Part shown: positions 1 to 10,294 of the stretch, one piece after another | How the letters are laid out: each line of letters begins with the position of its first letter | Position numbering within the stretch: the first letter of the stretch is position 1 | DNA from: Pegea sp. RAD2-039 | Taxonomy: Eukaryota > Chordata > Thaliacea > Salpida > Salpidae | Length of the DNA: 64,000 bases | Direction of reading: 5' to 3' | NCBI GenBank assembly: GCA_034620365.1 | Contig: JAQGEQ010000380.1 | Location: 1,550,001-1,614,000, forward strand | The notes under the pieces: generated by a model | What the model saw: only the letters and a program-made list of their open reading frames with translations | Databases searched by the model: none | What the model was told of the DNA's origin: nothing | Position numbers and translations under genes: made by a program

Positions 1-553
1 GTCCTCAGCACCTTCGACCACCAAGCACAAGATTTGTTTGTAAGATAAGCTATTATTGACTTAGTGTTGTTGGTCGAGGAGTTTTTACAAATCAAGGTGT
101 TAGAAGCAGGTGAGTCTTCAGCACCTTCGACCAACAAACACAAGATTTGTTTGTAAGATAAGCTATTATTGACTTAGTGTTGTTGGTCGAGGAGTTTTTA
201 CAAGTCAAGGTGTTAGAAGCAGGTGAGTCTTCAGCACCTTCAAACACCAAACATAAGATTTGTTTGTAAGACAAGCTATCATTGGCTTGGTGTTGTTGGT
301 CGAGGAGTCTTTACAAGTCAAGGTGTTAGAAGCAGGTGAGTCTTCAGCACCTTCGACCAACAAACACAAGATTTGTTTGTAAGACAAGCTATCATTGACT
401 TAGTGTTGTTGGTCGAGGAGTTTTTACAAATCAAGGTGTTAGAAGCAGGTGAGTCTTCAACACCTTCAAACACCAAACACAAGATTTGTTTGTAAGACAA
501 GTTATCATTGGCTTGGTGTTGTTGGTCGAGGAGTCTTTACAAGTCAAGGTGCT
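1..553. repeat. 113-bp tandem repeat, about five copies, in the RFWD3-like intron
   Basis: A unit of 113 bp recurs about 4.9 times; equivalent landmarks recur exactly 113 bases apart (for example near 92, 205 and 318). The array runs off the left edge and stops near 553. Copies differ by a few substitutions. Each plus-strand unit contains CAGGTGAGT, a perfect splice-donor consensus, although the gene around it runs on the minus strand. Because 113 is not a multiple of three, each copy reads in a new frame, so I read it as non-coding satellite in an intron. The small open frames it creates are by-products. Confidence 0.9.
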
Positions 554-704
554 GTTATAACGTAACTAGTCACTTAACGTATACTTATCTTATATTTTCT
601 ACTTAATCAAAACGAAATTCTTACTTAAAGCTAGATAATCACAAAATAATTTACTGAAAAATATCATTTCAGAAATGATTTCCAAATAAAAGTAATCAAC
701 TCAC

Positions 705-2547
705 TGCCTCCTTCAATTTCCTATTCTCTCTCATCAGCAAATCATATTCCATTTTCAAATGAACATAATCTAAATCGCGCTCTTGTTTCTTCTGTTCTTC
801 TTTCATCAGTAATCTAGATGAAGCATTTAGTGAACTGCAAATAATTGAGAAACAAGAAATACTTTTTTAGATCCTCTATCTTGCTGTTATCTACTGCCAT
901 CAAGCTATTTGTGTACAAGATTCGGATGTCGGTGAGTCTATTTTTCTGTTTACACTGAGGGCAGGAGGATTTAGATTGAGTTTTGAACCATCTTTTGATA
1001 CATTTATGTCCGAAAAGATGCCCACACCTTCAAAAATTTGTGGTTAGAACAAATGAACATGATGAGGTGAAAATGATGAGGTGAAAGTTACTTGAGACAA
1101 CACAGACGATGTTCCCCGCTGTTCGTATAAGCTTCGAAACAAATCGAACACAGTTTACCATCTCCTCCATCTTCTATGACTTCCACATTTCCACTGGAAG
1201 CTTTTTGATCAGTTGACTTTTCAACAAGATCTGAAAGATTTGATCCAAGATTTAAAGGACTTGAATCAGCATTTACAGAATTTAAAGGATTTGATCCGGA
1301 ATTTACAGAATATGATTCAGCATTTACAGGATATGATCTTTCACTTGATAGAGAATCTGAAGAGTAATCAGTTTCAGTTACATAATATCCAATATGTGTT
1401 TCAAGATCTGTTGAATTTGTATCAGAATCTGTTTGAGAATCCGGATATAATTGTCGAAACGTTATTCCTGGAGACAAAGGTTCTGCAGCATCACTATCAT
1501 TTAATGCAGGAAGAGCAAAAGAATTTATAATTGTATTAGGGGGTCTCAAAATAAAAATTACTTCGTCAGGATTATCAGTTGCTTCTCTAGGATCTTCTCT
1601 TCTCTAGGATCAACAGCTGCTACAAATTCAGGATCAACAGTTGCTACTTCTCTAGGATCAACAGTTGCTACATCTTCAGGATCAACAGCTGCTACAAATT
1701 CAGGATCAACAGTTGCTAGATCTTCAGGATCAACAGTTGCTTCACCTCTATGATCAACAGTTGGTATGTCTTCAGCATTACCTGCTCTACTTGGATAGAG
1801 AGGAACAGACGGAAGAATTTGTTGTTCTTCTGTTGATCCTGTTTCCCATCTTGGTCGTTTAGGGAGATTATAAGTAGCAAAACCATCAGAAGAATTGGTT
1901 GAAGAACGTTTTTCAGTCAAATTTCCTCTACTGTCAGCATTTCTTTCATTTGATTGACTAAACATATTCATTGCACTTGTACCTGAGTTGCCAGCACCTT
2001 GAAACCTACTAAAAGCTTCTTGTTCTCTACTGGAACTAGCTTCTTGTTTCCTACTTGAACTAGCTTCTTGTTCCCTACTAGAACTAGCTTCTTGTTCTTT
2101 ACTGGAAGTAACTTCTTGTTCTCTACTAGAACTAGCTTCTTGTTCTTTACTGGAAGTAACTTCTTGTTCCCTACTTGAACTAGCTTCTTGTTCTTTACTG
2201 GAAGTAACTTCTTGTTCTCTACTAGAACGAGCTTCTTGTTCCCTACTTGAACTAGCTTCTTGTTCTCTACTAGAACTAGCTTCTTGTTCTTTACTGGAAC
2301 TAGCTTCTTGTTCCTTACTTGAACTAGCTTTTCGTCTTCTACTAGAACTAGCTTGACCATTATTTAATTTGATTATTGTTGAGCATTCAATCGAACTATT
2401 GGTTGATTGTCTACTTGTGGGTGAAGCAAGTACTACATTTTCAGAAAAGTCACTTGAATGTGAGGTAGAGGATTGAGAAATTGTAACTCCATTGTTTTTG
2501 CCTGAAAAATCTTTGCCAGAGATTTTATCAGTATTACTTTTATCCAT
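705..2547 (-). CDS. RFWD3: RFWD3-like RING E3 ubiquitin ligase, N-terminal half (gene continues off the left edge)
   Basis: The start is the ATG at 2547. The N-terminal exon is Ser/Glu-rich (8-residue repeats around SSSREQEA, then ATVDPE repeats). A RING finger follows, with CSIC near the end of exon 2, then RCGH-like CGH, a CI..W stretch and CPQC in exon 3 (1027-863), then a Lys/Glu-rich coiled coil (834-705). The spacing and the segment GEHRL..L.CGHLFG..CI closely match RFWD3, a ligase in replication stress and interstrand crosslink repair that carries C-terminal WD40 repeats. Those repeats must lie left of the window. Introns: 1091-1028, 862-835 (only 28 nt), and one starting at 704. Between exons 1 and 2 the frame changes near 1545-1610. 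A 17-nt GT-AG segment (1561-1545) would restore it, but an indel in the repeats is more likely. Confidence 0.83.
2020..2340 (-). repeat. In-frame 24-bp coding repeats in the RFWD3-like N terminus
   Basis: About thirteen tandem copies of a 24-bp unit encode eight residues each (ASSSREQE and variants with TSSKEQE). All open frames crossing it show the same periodicity, so the repeat is at DNA level and still in frame. RFWD3 N termini are generally disordered and Ser/Gln-rich, so this looks like lineage-specific expansion of a disordered tail. A second, shorter repeat coding for ATVDPE-type units lies at about 1590-1760. Confidence 0.8.
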
Positions 2548-2933
2548 ACTTGAAATTTTTTCATAAAGAATATGCACTAACCATATAAAACTTATAAAAA
2601 TATCAGTTTATTTTCTGTGAAATAAATACTTATTACTTAAATTTATTATTGAAAAAGTATAACCAGGTAGTTGAAAAATAAAGCTACAACAAATTTTAAT
2701 TTAAATAAATCAGAAACATCTATGCTATTCTACTAAATTTTAAAACCTAATTGAATCCTCAAAAAGGATAGATAACAATATAAACTATCTCTACATAAAA
2801 AGAATAAAACTTATTTAAAATAGAAAACAATCAATTCAAAACTGAATTTAGAAATATAACATAATAATATGTATTAAAATTACAATCTTATTTAGTCTGA
2901 AAATTTAAAAATAGGAGAAATAAAGTTATTCTT

Positions 2934-2990
2934 TTAGGCTTGATTGGGTTAAGAACAACCATGTATATATATGCCAGAAGAAAGAAGGTT
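2934..2990 (-). mobile_element. Fragment related to the SINE at 8505-8890
   Basis: The plus strand here shares the core CCATGNATATATATGCCAG and flanking similarity (TTTAGGCTTGAT.., then GAAGAAAG) with the 3' end of the SINE at 8505-8890. Only about 55 bases are recognisable, so this is probably a diverged 3' fragment. Confidence 0.5.
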
Positions 2991-4229
2991 ATTGATAGTT
3001 AATCAATAATTTTAACAAATATTTATTATTCATAAATTGTTAATTGTCTTTCATCATAATTAAAAAAGTATTCTTAGTTTTTGTAAAAATTACAGCTATT
3101 CAAGAATTAGTAATTTATTTGTTAAATCGTTATTAAATTAGTCTCTTACTAAAATATGCTTATAGTATCTCATTTATATTCAAAAAAATAAATGTAAATC
3201 AAGTTAAAAATAAATTAACAACTTAAAATACTCAATCATTAAAAGCTAGTTACCATTAGCTCACTTGAAACAGAAGAATATAAACTTAAATTGAGATTTA
3301 AAAAATGTTACTTAAACCACTAAAATGATAAATCAAGCAAACTTACATTTTTTACCATAATGTTTTTATTTTTTAATGCTTTGAAATGATATAAAAAAAA
3401 CAAATAGTAACAAACAAAAATAAAAAATGATTGATTAAAAATCATGCTGAATTTTTTTAAAGAAGTTTTAAAACTATTTTAGGAGAAAACCAATCTTGAT
3501 TCTGTCAAAGGACTATAGAATTAATCTATAAACTAGAATATATAACAGTTTTGAATACTAAAAATATAATTTGATGAATAAACTATTATAATATATTGAA
3601 GCATTTTTTTAGTAAGAACTAAAGGTATAAAAAACTTATGACTCTTTAAAACTAAACTTGAAAAAAATAAAACTAAAAAACTCCACGAAACCAAAAGATT
3701 ACTAAAAAAGTTCAAGCTTATACAAGACTAGTTTTTTTCAAAATGGATTAAAATCAATTGAACACTGAACAAAAAATACTTTTTATTAATTGGTCTATAC
3801 TTTTCAACTTAAACTTTCAAAAGGTCTTCATAAGCCTCAAAGAATTACTTCTTATTTTGTTAAGCGCTCTATTTATTCTATAAGATACCTTTATTACATG
3901 TCTCTAATTTTTCATAAATTTTCAGTCATGTACTTTTCTAGTGTTAGAGTTTCATCATTATCCAAATGCATAAAAAAGGAAATAGAAACAAACCATTAAA
4001 TTGCGACCAATGTATTTCTTTAGTAGCTTCTGTCAAATCTTCGAATTGATTCTTTCGCAAAAATATTTGACTCATCTTTTTCAGAATTCATTTTCTAAGT
4101 GTTGATTTGGTTTCTTTCCAGAAAGATTCTCCGATGGTCAACTGATGTCTTGTCTTGAACAGTAGCTATATCTTTAGCAATAATCTCTCATCTATACAAA
4201 TATTCAACAAGCTTTAAACAACAATGAAA

Positions 4230-4575
4230 TTTTCCAATCTTTAATCATACAGACCTTGGTTAAACAAGGTTCGAAATCCTCTTCCCGACTACATCCAAAT
4301 CTATCTCCCCTTTTGAAATTATTCTAAAGAAATTAAGTAACTTTCTTATGAAGTGATAGCTGATGCTGACAGTTTTTTGATTTTCTCTACTTATTTTATA
4401 TCTTTGAAACATGACTTATATTTATCTTAGTATTTTTCCTATTATTTCTTACATTAGTTATTATTACTGTGATGTTTAACAACTTTTTATTATCTTTCTG
4501 TTCATATTGTTTCTGTTTGCACTAAGACCTGAATAACTTGTCATCTGCAGCCATGCGTTATATAAAATAACTGAA
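4230..4575 (-). mobile_element. Decayed non-LTR retrotransposon fragment (same family as 20583-21180)
   Basis: Read on the minus strand, this segment matches 20583-20870 on the plus strand at high identity, including the stretch coding for an AADDKLF-like motif (the YADD box of a reverse transcriptase) and a later GVVG/DF-like stretch. Stops are frequent, so it is a relic. Similarity weakens below about 4230. A short segment near 4011-4060 resembles 44505-44550. Confidence 0.65.
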
Positions 4576-5035
4576 TTTCATTTGAACTTGAAAATCATAC
4601 ACAAAGTTTTCAGAAATATCATACAATTGCCGAATACAAATAGTAAAATGTATAAAGTTCATCTTAGCTTTTGAGTTCTAGAAATAAATATGTAAATATT
4701 TAAAATCTAATAGAATTAGTTTTTGTATAAAACCTTGATAAACTATGTTCATATTAGTATCGATTTTATTATGGATGATGCTATAAATGTTTTTTATTTT
4801 GCCTACTTTGACAATGAAAGCTTAGCAATAGATATTCAAATACAACAAATTATAATAGCTGAGTTGCCAATAAAACTAAATTATTACTTTAAGATCAAAT
4901 TATTAAAATAATACTTCTAGTTAATTACTAACCAAGAATTGAATTTGTTGTTCCAACTTTACTTGTCTTATGCTCACTTTAACTGTTTGTTAACTAATTA
5001 CATCACAACATAAATAGATAGCAATCAAAAGAACC

Positions 5036-5095
5036 ATGTGTTAGCGAGAGGTGCTCTCTTCAGGCACCCTCCTTCGCGTTTATTGTAATAAATAA
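5036..5095 (+). mobile_element. Isolated 3' tail shared by the local LINE and SINE
   Basis: The sequence around GTGTTAGCGAGAGGTGCTC, continuing to CTTCAGGCACCC and CCTTCGCG, matches the 3' end of the LINE at 23100-25974 and of the SINE at 25371-25569. It is followed by an A/T-rich AATAAATAAAT tail. No tRNA-like head or coding part precedes it, so it is a severely 5'-truncated insertion. Confidence 0.7.
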
Positions 5096-6051
5096 ATTAA
5101 GTATCTGATTTTTAGAACACAGATTTGATATTAAAGAAAATATGATCTTTTTGGTACTAATAACATTTAAGAAAAATTTAATCTCTATCAATTGTATAAA
5201 TGTCTAGCAATATATCTGATAAACATTTCACATTCACCAGCTTTTACAATCAACTAAACATAAAATGGTCATTTCATGGTTTGGATTACAACTTTGTAAT
5301 TCTATTAGGTCTAAGCACTACAAAAATGTTTAGAAAGCTCAGAAGAGCTTGCTAAATCTAGTTCTAATGATATTCTCAGGTATTGAATCAAAGATGGTTT
5401 GTCGATGTCTTGTGGATGAAAATAGGGTCAAAGAAGAAGAATTATCGTAGAAAGTTTTTATTTGAATAAATCCCAGTTGTCGATGAAGATAGAATAAGCC
5501 AGAGAAGCAAAAAGGCATTTTCGGACACTTTTTTAAATAGATATACCTGAAGATGGCAAAAAAATGTCACCTGAAGATATTGAAGAAGAAGTTGATGTAG
5601 GATATGATATAAGATCTATAGTTTTGACTTGGGCTATTTATCTACTGGGAAATATCGTGATAAACAAAGAAAAGCTCAAGATGAGATATTTGCTGGTAGA
5701 CATAATAATTCAGTTAAATTTGTTTTCAATTTCTGCTCTGCATCTAATTATGTGAAATTTGACTGAGCTGATTATTTCCAAAAAATTAAAAATTGTATTG
5801 ATAAATTTCAGTAAATAGAACGATATTTAAACGAAATGTAAAACTGATAAAAAGAAATAGAAAATGAATTCTACTAGTAAAACAAATACTTCAAAATTCC
5901 AATTGAATGAAACCAAATCACTAATAATTTCATCTAATACATCATCATCATCATTTCTAAACAAGCAAGTCATATTTGGCTTCTAAGTTTTAGAAAAGTT
6001 TTTAAACTATTTTGTTTTGTGGCCAAATTTGTCACAACAAGCTAAGTAATA

Positions 6052-7730
6052 TCATCTGATTGCTTCCTTATATTCGAGAACCACATTTTCAAGAACTGTG
6101 AAAGCGTTGATGAAATCATCATCATCAACGCCGTACTTTTGATACCAATGTAAATACGCTCGATGTTTGTGCATCAGCCGCGACCTGACAACGACATCAC
6201 GTATCGAACATGTTGCTAGTGACGACGCGTTCGAACACAACGTTATTGATCTTCCTAGTAGAGATCTGTATCAGATCAAGCATCAGTTATCATCAACACG
6301 TGTAAAGACGAGCGAAAACCTGTTGCTAGGTGACGAATCAGCCCAAAAGTCGACAGGATAAGGATTCCAATCAACAAATTTGAAATTTTTCTAATTTTAA
6401 AAACTGACATCACTTGGAACATGATTGAACTGAAGACTCACCTGAAGTTTATTGATGATGTTGTCAGGAGAATGAGTGTTTGTGAATCCTCTGCAGACAC
6501 AGACACTACTTAAATTTGGATGACAGATTCCTTCTCTCCAGGTATCACTTTTCGCTTGCAAGCTGATACTTTGTAAGAGTTTGTTCCAAACAATCTTGTC
6601 AGCTTCACAATTACGATCAGATAAAATTACTTGTCTGTGTATAAGACCCAAATTTGTTTTTATGAGTAAAAAAATCCATCATCAAATCAATTAGTTATAA
6701 TTTATGTTATAAAAACTTTCATAAGACCTCATTTGTAATAATTTAAGGCTTGGGACCGGGGCCAATGACCTGACCATTTCCCAAGGTTCATTACCAATTG
6801 ACAAATGATTTGGTTGGTCTTTTAATGACGTCACTGGTAAATAGCAACCCAGTAACATATCTGTGAAGATAGCATTCAGACTTTGGAAGTTGAAAATGTT
6901 TAATGATTACTTGAAATAGTTTCATTTAAATCAGCAATAGATACTTGTGGTTTGTTTTTGTAAATTTGATCTGATAAAAATTGGTTATCAAAAATCACAA
7001 TTGCATCTGTATATTGTTGAAGACTTGCTAAGCACATGAGTTGATTATAGTTTTGACAAGGTGATTCCCCTCCTGAATAAGGTGCAATCACATTCCATAA
7101 TCTTTAAAAAGAAGTTTTATGAAGAAGATTAAGTTTATCTGCAAACAATATCTCATACCTAAACGCTGTGGGGTACAAATCATAAAGTTTGATTGCTAAT
7201 TGAGACCCAAAACCAGATCCTGTTCCTCCAGCTAGGCTATGAGTGACACAAAACCCTGAAAAGGAGTTACAAGACTCTATCTTTAATCTTATCATCTCCA
7301 AGCAAACATCCATATACGAGGAGTTTCTATCTACATTTGGATGATTAGTGTATCCGACATCTTGAAATGGAGGAAGGTTATTTCCAATTATTGTTTTTCC
7401 TAATTTATTCATCCCAAAAGCAAAATTTGATCCACAACCAGATTTGGTGGACAGAAAATTGTTACTAATATTCAGATTAATCTTCAATTCAGATAAAATA
7501 AAAATCAATTCCTACAACTTTTATCTTACTTTATTTTTTCGAAAGTTGGACATACATTTTTTGATTACTTTCTCTTCACCATCAATGAATATAGCGCGAG
7601 GATTGACTTTCAACCCTGGTACTGTCATTACATGCTTTACATCTTGATCTTTTGACTTAGCTACTTTGGACCACATATTTTCACCAACCTGAATACCACA
7701 TTGCCCCACGTGCAGGAAGACAGTGGACAT
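6052..7730 (-). CDS. TUBD1: Delta-tubulin
   Basis: Seven exons join in frame: 7730-7530, 7481-7159, 7101-6911, 6860-6728, 6634-6442, 6390-6320 and 6265-6052. They give about 441 residues, against about 453 in human. Exon 1 starts with the tubulin N terminus (GQCGIQVG). Exon 2 holds CNSFSGF and the GTP-binding glycine loop AGGTGSG. Exon 3 has the PYS..E..QNYN stretch. The C terminus (HRAYLHWYQKYG.D, then DF..AF..LE.VV) is diagnostic of the delta class rather than alpha, beta or gamma. Delta-tubulin is a centriolar protein needed for triplet microtubules and basal bodies, implying a ciliated or flagellated animal. About 70 residues found in the middle of vertebrate copies are missing at the exon 4/5 junction. 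Introns are 48 to 93 nt. Confidence 0.93.
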
Positions 7731-8488
7731 TTTGTGGTGAGTTGCTTAAACTATAAATAAAATAAGAATTGATTGTTATAAAATATAAGGAAGTAATTAA
7801 AAGATAGAATATAAATAAGGAAAAGAATAATATCAGATATAAGTGGAATTTATGGGTCTATTACTATAACTTTAATAAGAGATAAGCTATTAAATTAAAA
7901 TCATATATTTTAAATGCCAAATATAACTTTTTACTTTTTTGGTGTTGACAAATCAGTAAAGAAATAAATTAAATCTTATTATCAATGTTTTTCTTTTATG
8001 AACTCTCATTTTTATGTCAATTGAAAATAAATACATATATTTACAAACAATATATTAATAATTATACTCATAACAAATACAATTATGTATATCAATAGCT
8101 ATATCATAAATAATTTTGTAATTTTCATATAATATTATATTTACCTGTAGCTGTTTACTAATTTTTATTATAAAAATTTGAAAGAATATTTAAATTTAAA
8201 CCTTTATATCTAACAACTTCTGAAAAAGTATGATTTTAAGGAAAGTGTAACACAAAGCATGTTTATATAAAAAATTTGAATCATCAAAAGTCACTGAGGC
8301 GTGAAAAATATTCAAAACACCCGGTTAACTAACGACAATTAAGTTAAAGTTTTATTAATTTACTTATAAAGTAAAAATATATCATGTATAAATTCAAGCA
8401 ATCTTTGTTATTAAAAAAAGTTATCTACAAGCAAAAATTTATTAATTAATATTTACACTTCAAGCACAAATTAAGTTATTTTTTTAAA
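7731..8488. other. AT-rich intergenic region upstream of delta-tubulin
   Basis: There is no coding signal. Short A/T tracts dominate. It probably contains the delta-tubulin promoter and 5' untranslated region, but I cannot place a promoter element with confidence. Confidence 0.5.
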
Positions 8489-8504
8489 GAAAAGCTATTC
8501 AAGT

Positions 8505-8890
8505 CATTTTTTGGCCTGTTTCGGCCGAGAACGGCCATGCATATATATGCCAGGGCAGAAGTTATGGAGACCCAGTTGTAGCCCATGCAGCAAGATTCCA
8601 CTCTCCGAGTCAACAAGGTTATGTAGCGGAACAGACGGACTAATACAGCTGCGCCCAGCTGGCGTCGCAGGAGCTTCCAGAACGACACTGAAAGTAGTGA
8701 CAAACTGCCTACGAGGCTCCAACTTTTAATTAGGATTTTTGCGTCTCCTAGTCATTAGCCAGACTCACAGGGCCCTTCTACCCAGTTTTTTATAGATTTT
8801 TCCTTGTCGACAATATGTGTCCACCTGGTCTCAAACCCGGAACCTTCTGCTTGATTGGTGGGTATGGTAACCGCTGCACCACACAGATGG
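8505..8890 (-). mobile_element. tRNA-derived SINE with target-site duplication
   Basis: Read on the minus strand, it starts with a Pol III A box (TGGTGCAGCGG) just inside 8890 and a B box-like GGTTTGAGACC about 45 bases on. A non-tRNA body of about 300 bases follows, ending near GGCCAAAAAATG. A 16-bp direct repeat flanks it: 8489-8504 and 8891-8906 (GAAAAG, C or A, TATTCAAGT; one mismatch). The element is far GC-richer than its surroundings. Three open frames across it are chance products. Confidence 0.85.
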
Positions 8891-8906
8891 GAAAAGATAT
8901 TCAAGT

Positions 8907-10294
8907 TATTACTTACTATAAATAACACTCAATTTCTGGGAAAAGTTTATTAGGCTTCAGTAACATAAATGCTTTTTAACTATGCTGCATTTTAATTAAA
9001 CTTTAGTAAATATTATGTATACAGAGCTTCTTAAGTAGTAGATAGTTTAATCTAACTTTCAGTAAAAGTTAAAAGATTGTATTACTACAGTTAAAAAAAT
9101 AAATAAAATACTATTCCTCCAATTTAGCTGATGATGAAATAATGTTATATAAAATTACAAGAAACTCTTGGATCAAATTAACAGAGATACAATAAATAAA
9201 AAGTATCAAGAAATACATATTTAAACTTTAAAAGTTTTTTATAACACTCGACTAATAAAATAATAAAATTTTAATTAAGGAGAAAATGTTTTGGCTTCTG
9301 CTTTTAATTTAATTATTTGACATGATAGATAGTTTTAAAAAATTAAATAATTTAATAATAATAGTTTTACATTAAGACTTCCTACTGTCTACTTGCTTTT
9401 ACTAAGGCTATAAAAGTAAATTATTACAACTAAATTTTTTAGCATAGCATTTGTTTTAAACAAATTAATATTTTCATTTATTATCTTGGTTTATTTATAC
9501 TTGTTTCTCAAAAGTTTTACAATTTAATCGAAAAGTGTTAAACAATTACTCTACTGCTTAGGTAATTTGCTTGATGCTGCTTTTAGCGAAGTACTCTATA
9601 CCGTAGGAGCTCTTCGTCATTGTTATATAGCATTGTATCTATTTAACGTCGTATTTCGGAACTAGTAAAGAATCCTAACTGATTTTGATTCGTGATTTGA
9701 CAGTTAGTTATCATATTATTATTGTTATTTGGATTTTTTAAAAATCGCTTTTGATGGTTAATTATATTCTACTGTTTTAATTCATTCGATTTTTTATTTA
9801 AAACTGTATTTAATGAACACAATCATTTTTAACAAATTATAAATATTTGTTTGAATTTTAATTCGTTCTGATTTATAAGCTACTTTTATAATCGAATTAT
9901 CTTGTGCTTTTGAGTAGCTTGTATAGTACAGACAGTGTAATATAATTTAAAATATATATGAAATAATCTTTATACTATATCTACAAATGTTTTTGTATCT
10001 TGTATTTAAGATAGTTTTTATATAAGTAAATCAAATTCATTAATTATATTTTTCAATTTATGAAATATATTTCATAAAATTTTTATTTATTTAAATATAT
10101 AAAGTTTTTAATATCATTATAAATATTTTGGCTTGATTTTTTCTGTTTTTATCAATTTTTTCAATAGTTTTATTTTACAGTTGTGTTTTATTATGAATTA
10201 TAATTACAATTAATACACTATTATGAAAAATTTTTAAACTTTTTATATTTTTTTTTATTTATATATGATTAATTGTTACTATTTTTTGTTATAG
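8907..10294. other. AT-rich region upstream of the nuclear-protein gene
   Basis: There is no coding region. A segment at about 9545-9700 is less AT-rich than its surroundings and could include a 5' untranslated exon or the promoter of the gene that follows. No splice donor there is strong enough for me to assign one. Confidence 0.4.

Larger units (their letters stand above)
2548..6051. other. AT-rich intergenic stretch with retroposon fragments
   Basis: I see no convincing gene here. Open frames at 3533-3715, 3790-3999, 4723-4911 and 5564-5755 are short, AT-biased, without recognisable domains and without coherent splice partners. The recognisable contents are a SINE fragment near 2934-2990, a LINE relic at 4230-4575 and an isolated retroposon tail at 5036-5095, each listed separately. 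Confidence 0.6.

Noticed and set aside
92..500. Three similar 60-residue open frames
   Set aside because: They are successive 113-bp satellite units read in changing frames, not a protein family.
1..553. Possible CRISPR-like array
   Set aside because: The whole 113-bp unit repeats with no unique spacers, and the genome is eukaryotic.
8476..8729. Three overlapping open frames of 72 to 75 residues on both strands
   Set aside because: They lie wholly inside the SINE at 8505-8890 and result from its high GC content.
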